Positions 5,061 through 5,061 of a stretch of DNA of 5,061 nucleotides are shown here, piece by piece (within the stretch, counting starts at the first letter, position 1; every line of letters begins with the position of its first letter). Both the position numbers and the translations under genes were made by a program. The stretch spans positions 1-5,061 of the forward strand of contig JAAZLY010000297.1 in NCBI GenBank assembly GCA_012799115.1, read 5' to 3'. This DNA comes from Bacillota bacterium (lineage in GTDB: Bacteria > Bacillota > Limnochordia > Darwinibacteriales > Darwinibacteriaceae). Below the pieces are notes generated by a model. It ran no database searches, was not told the origin of the DNA, and saw only the letters and a program-made list of their open reading frames with translations.

Positions 5061-5061
5061 C

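Noticed and set aside
1..5061. CRISPR array, tRNA, rRNA or insertion sequence
   Set aside because: No regularly spaced repeats, cloverleaf-like segment, transposase frame or terminal inverted repeats with target duplications were seen.

Overview
The window carries the 3' part of a transport operon from what is probably a Bacillota-like bacterium of roughly balanced base composition. Strong AGGAGG-type ribosome binding sites, tightly packed genes, a Rho-independent terminator and a sigma-A-type promoter support this. The substrate-binding protein has no lipobox cysteine, which is unusual for a monoderm Firmicute and leaves a diderm or deep-branching lineage open. The taxonomic guess is weak. 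All recognisable genes lie on the + strand.

Layout: (1) positions 1-543 hold the 3' end of a xylose-isomerase-like TIM-barrel gene (sugar phosphate isomerase/epimerase class), truncated by the left window edge. (2) Positions 543-2964 hold an ABC ATPase (phnC-like) and two different permeases (two phnE-like genes). Each of these four genes is joined to the next by a one-base stop/start overlap. (3) After a 70-base gap with a strong ribosome binding site comes the periplasmic or extracytoplasmic binding protein (phnD-like), 3035-3997. (4) A Rho-independent terminator follows at about 4005-4043. (5) Only 19 bases after its T-run starts a metallo-beta-lactamase-fold hydrolase with a PhnP-like Cys cluster, 4063-4926. 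(6) The last 135 bases carry a 39-base near-perfect palindrome, a strong promoter pointing right, and a palindromic LacI/GalR-type operator just downstream of the predicted transcription start. The gene this promoter serves is beyond the window.

Reading: the phnC-phnE-phnE-phnD set is a complete importer of the phosphonate/phosphite/phosphate-ester type. Translational coupling to a sugar-isomerase-like TIM barrel, and proximity to a PhnP-like phosphodiesterase-fold protein, suggest uptake and processing of an organophosphorus compound with a sugar or polyol part. No C-P lyase subunit (phnGHIJ), phosphonatase, or phosphite dehydrogenase gene is in the window, so the substrate is unknown. The right-hand promoter and operator begin a separate transcription unit.
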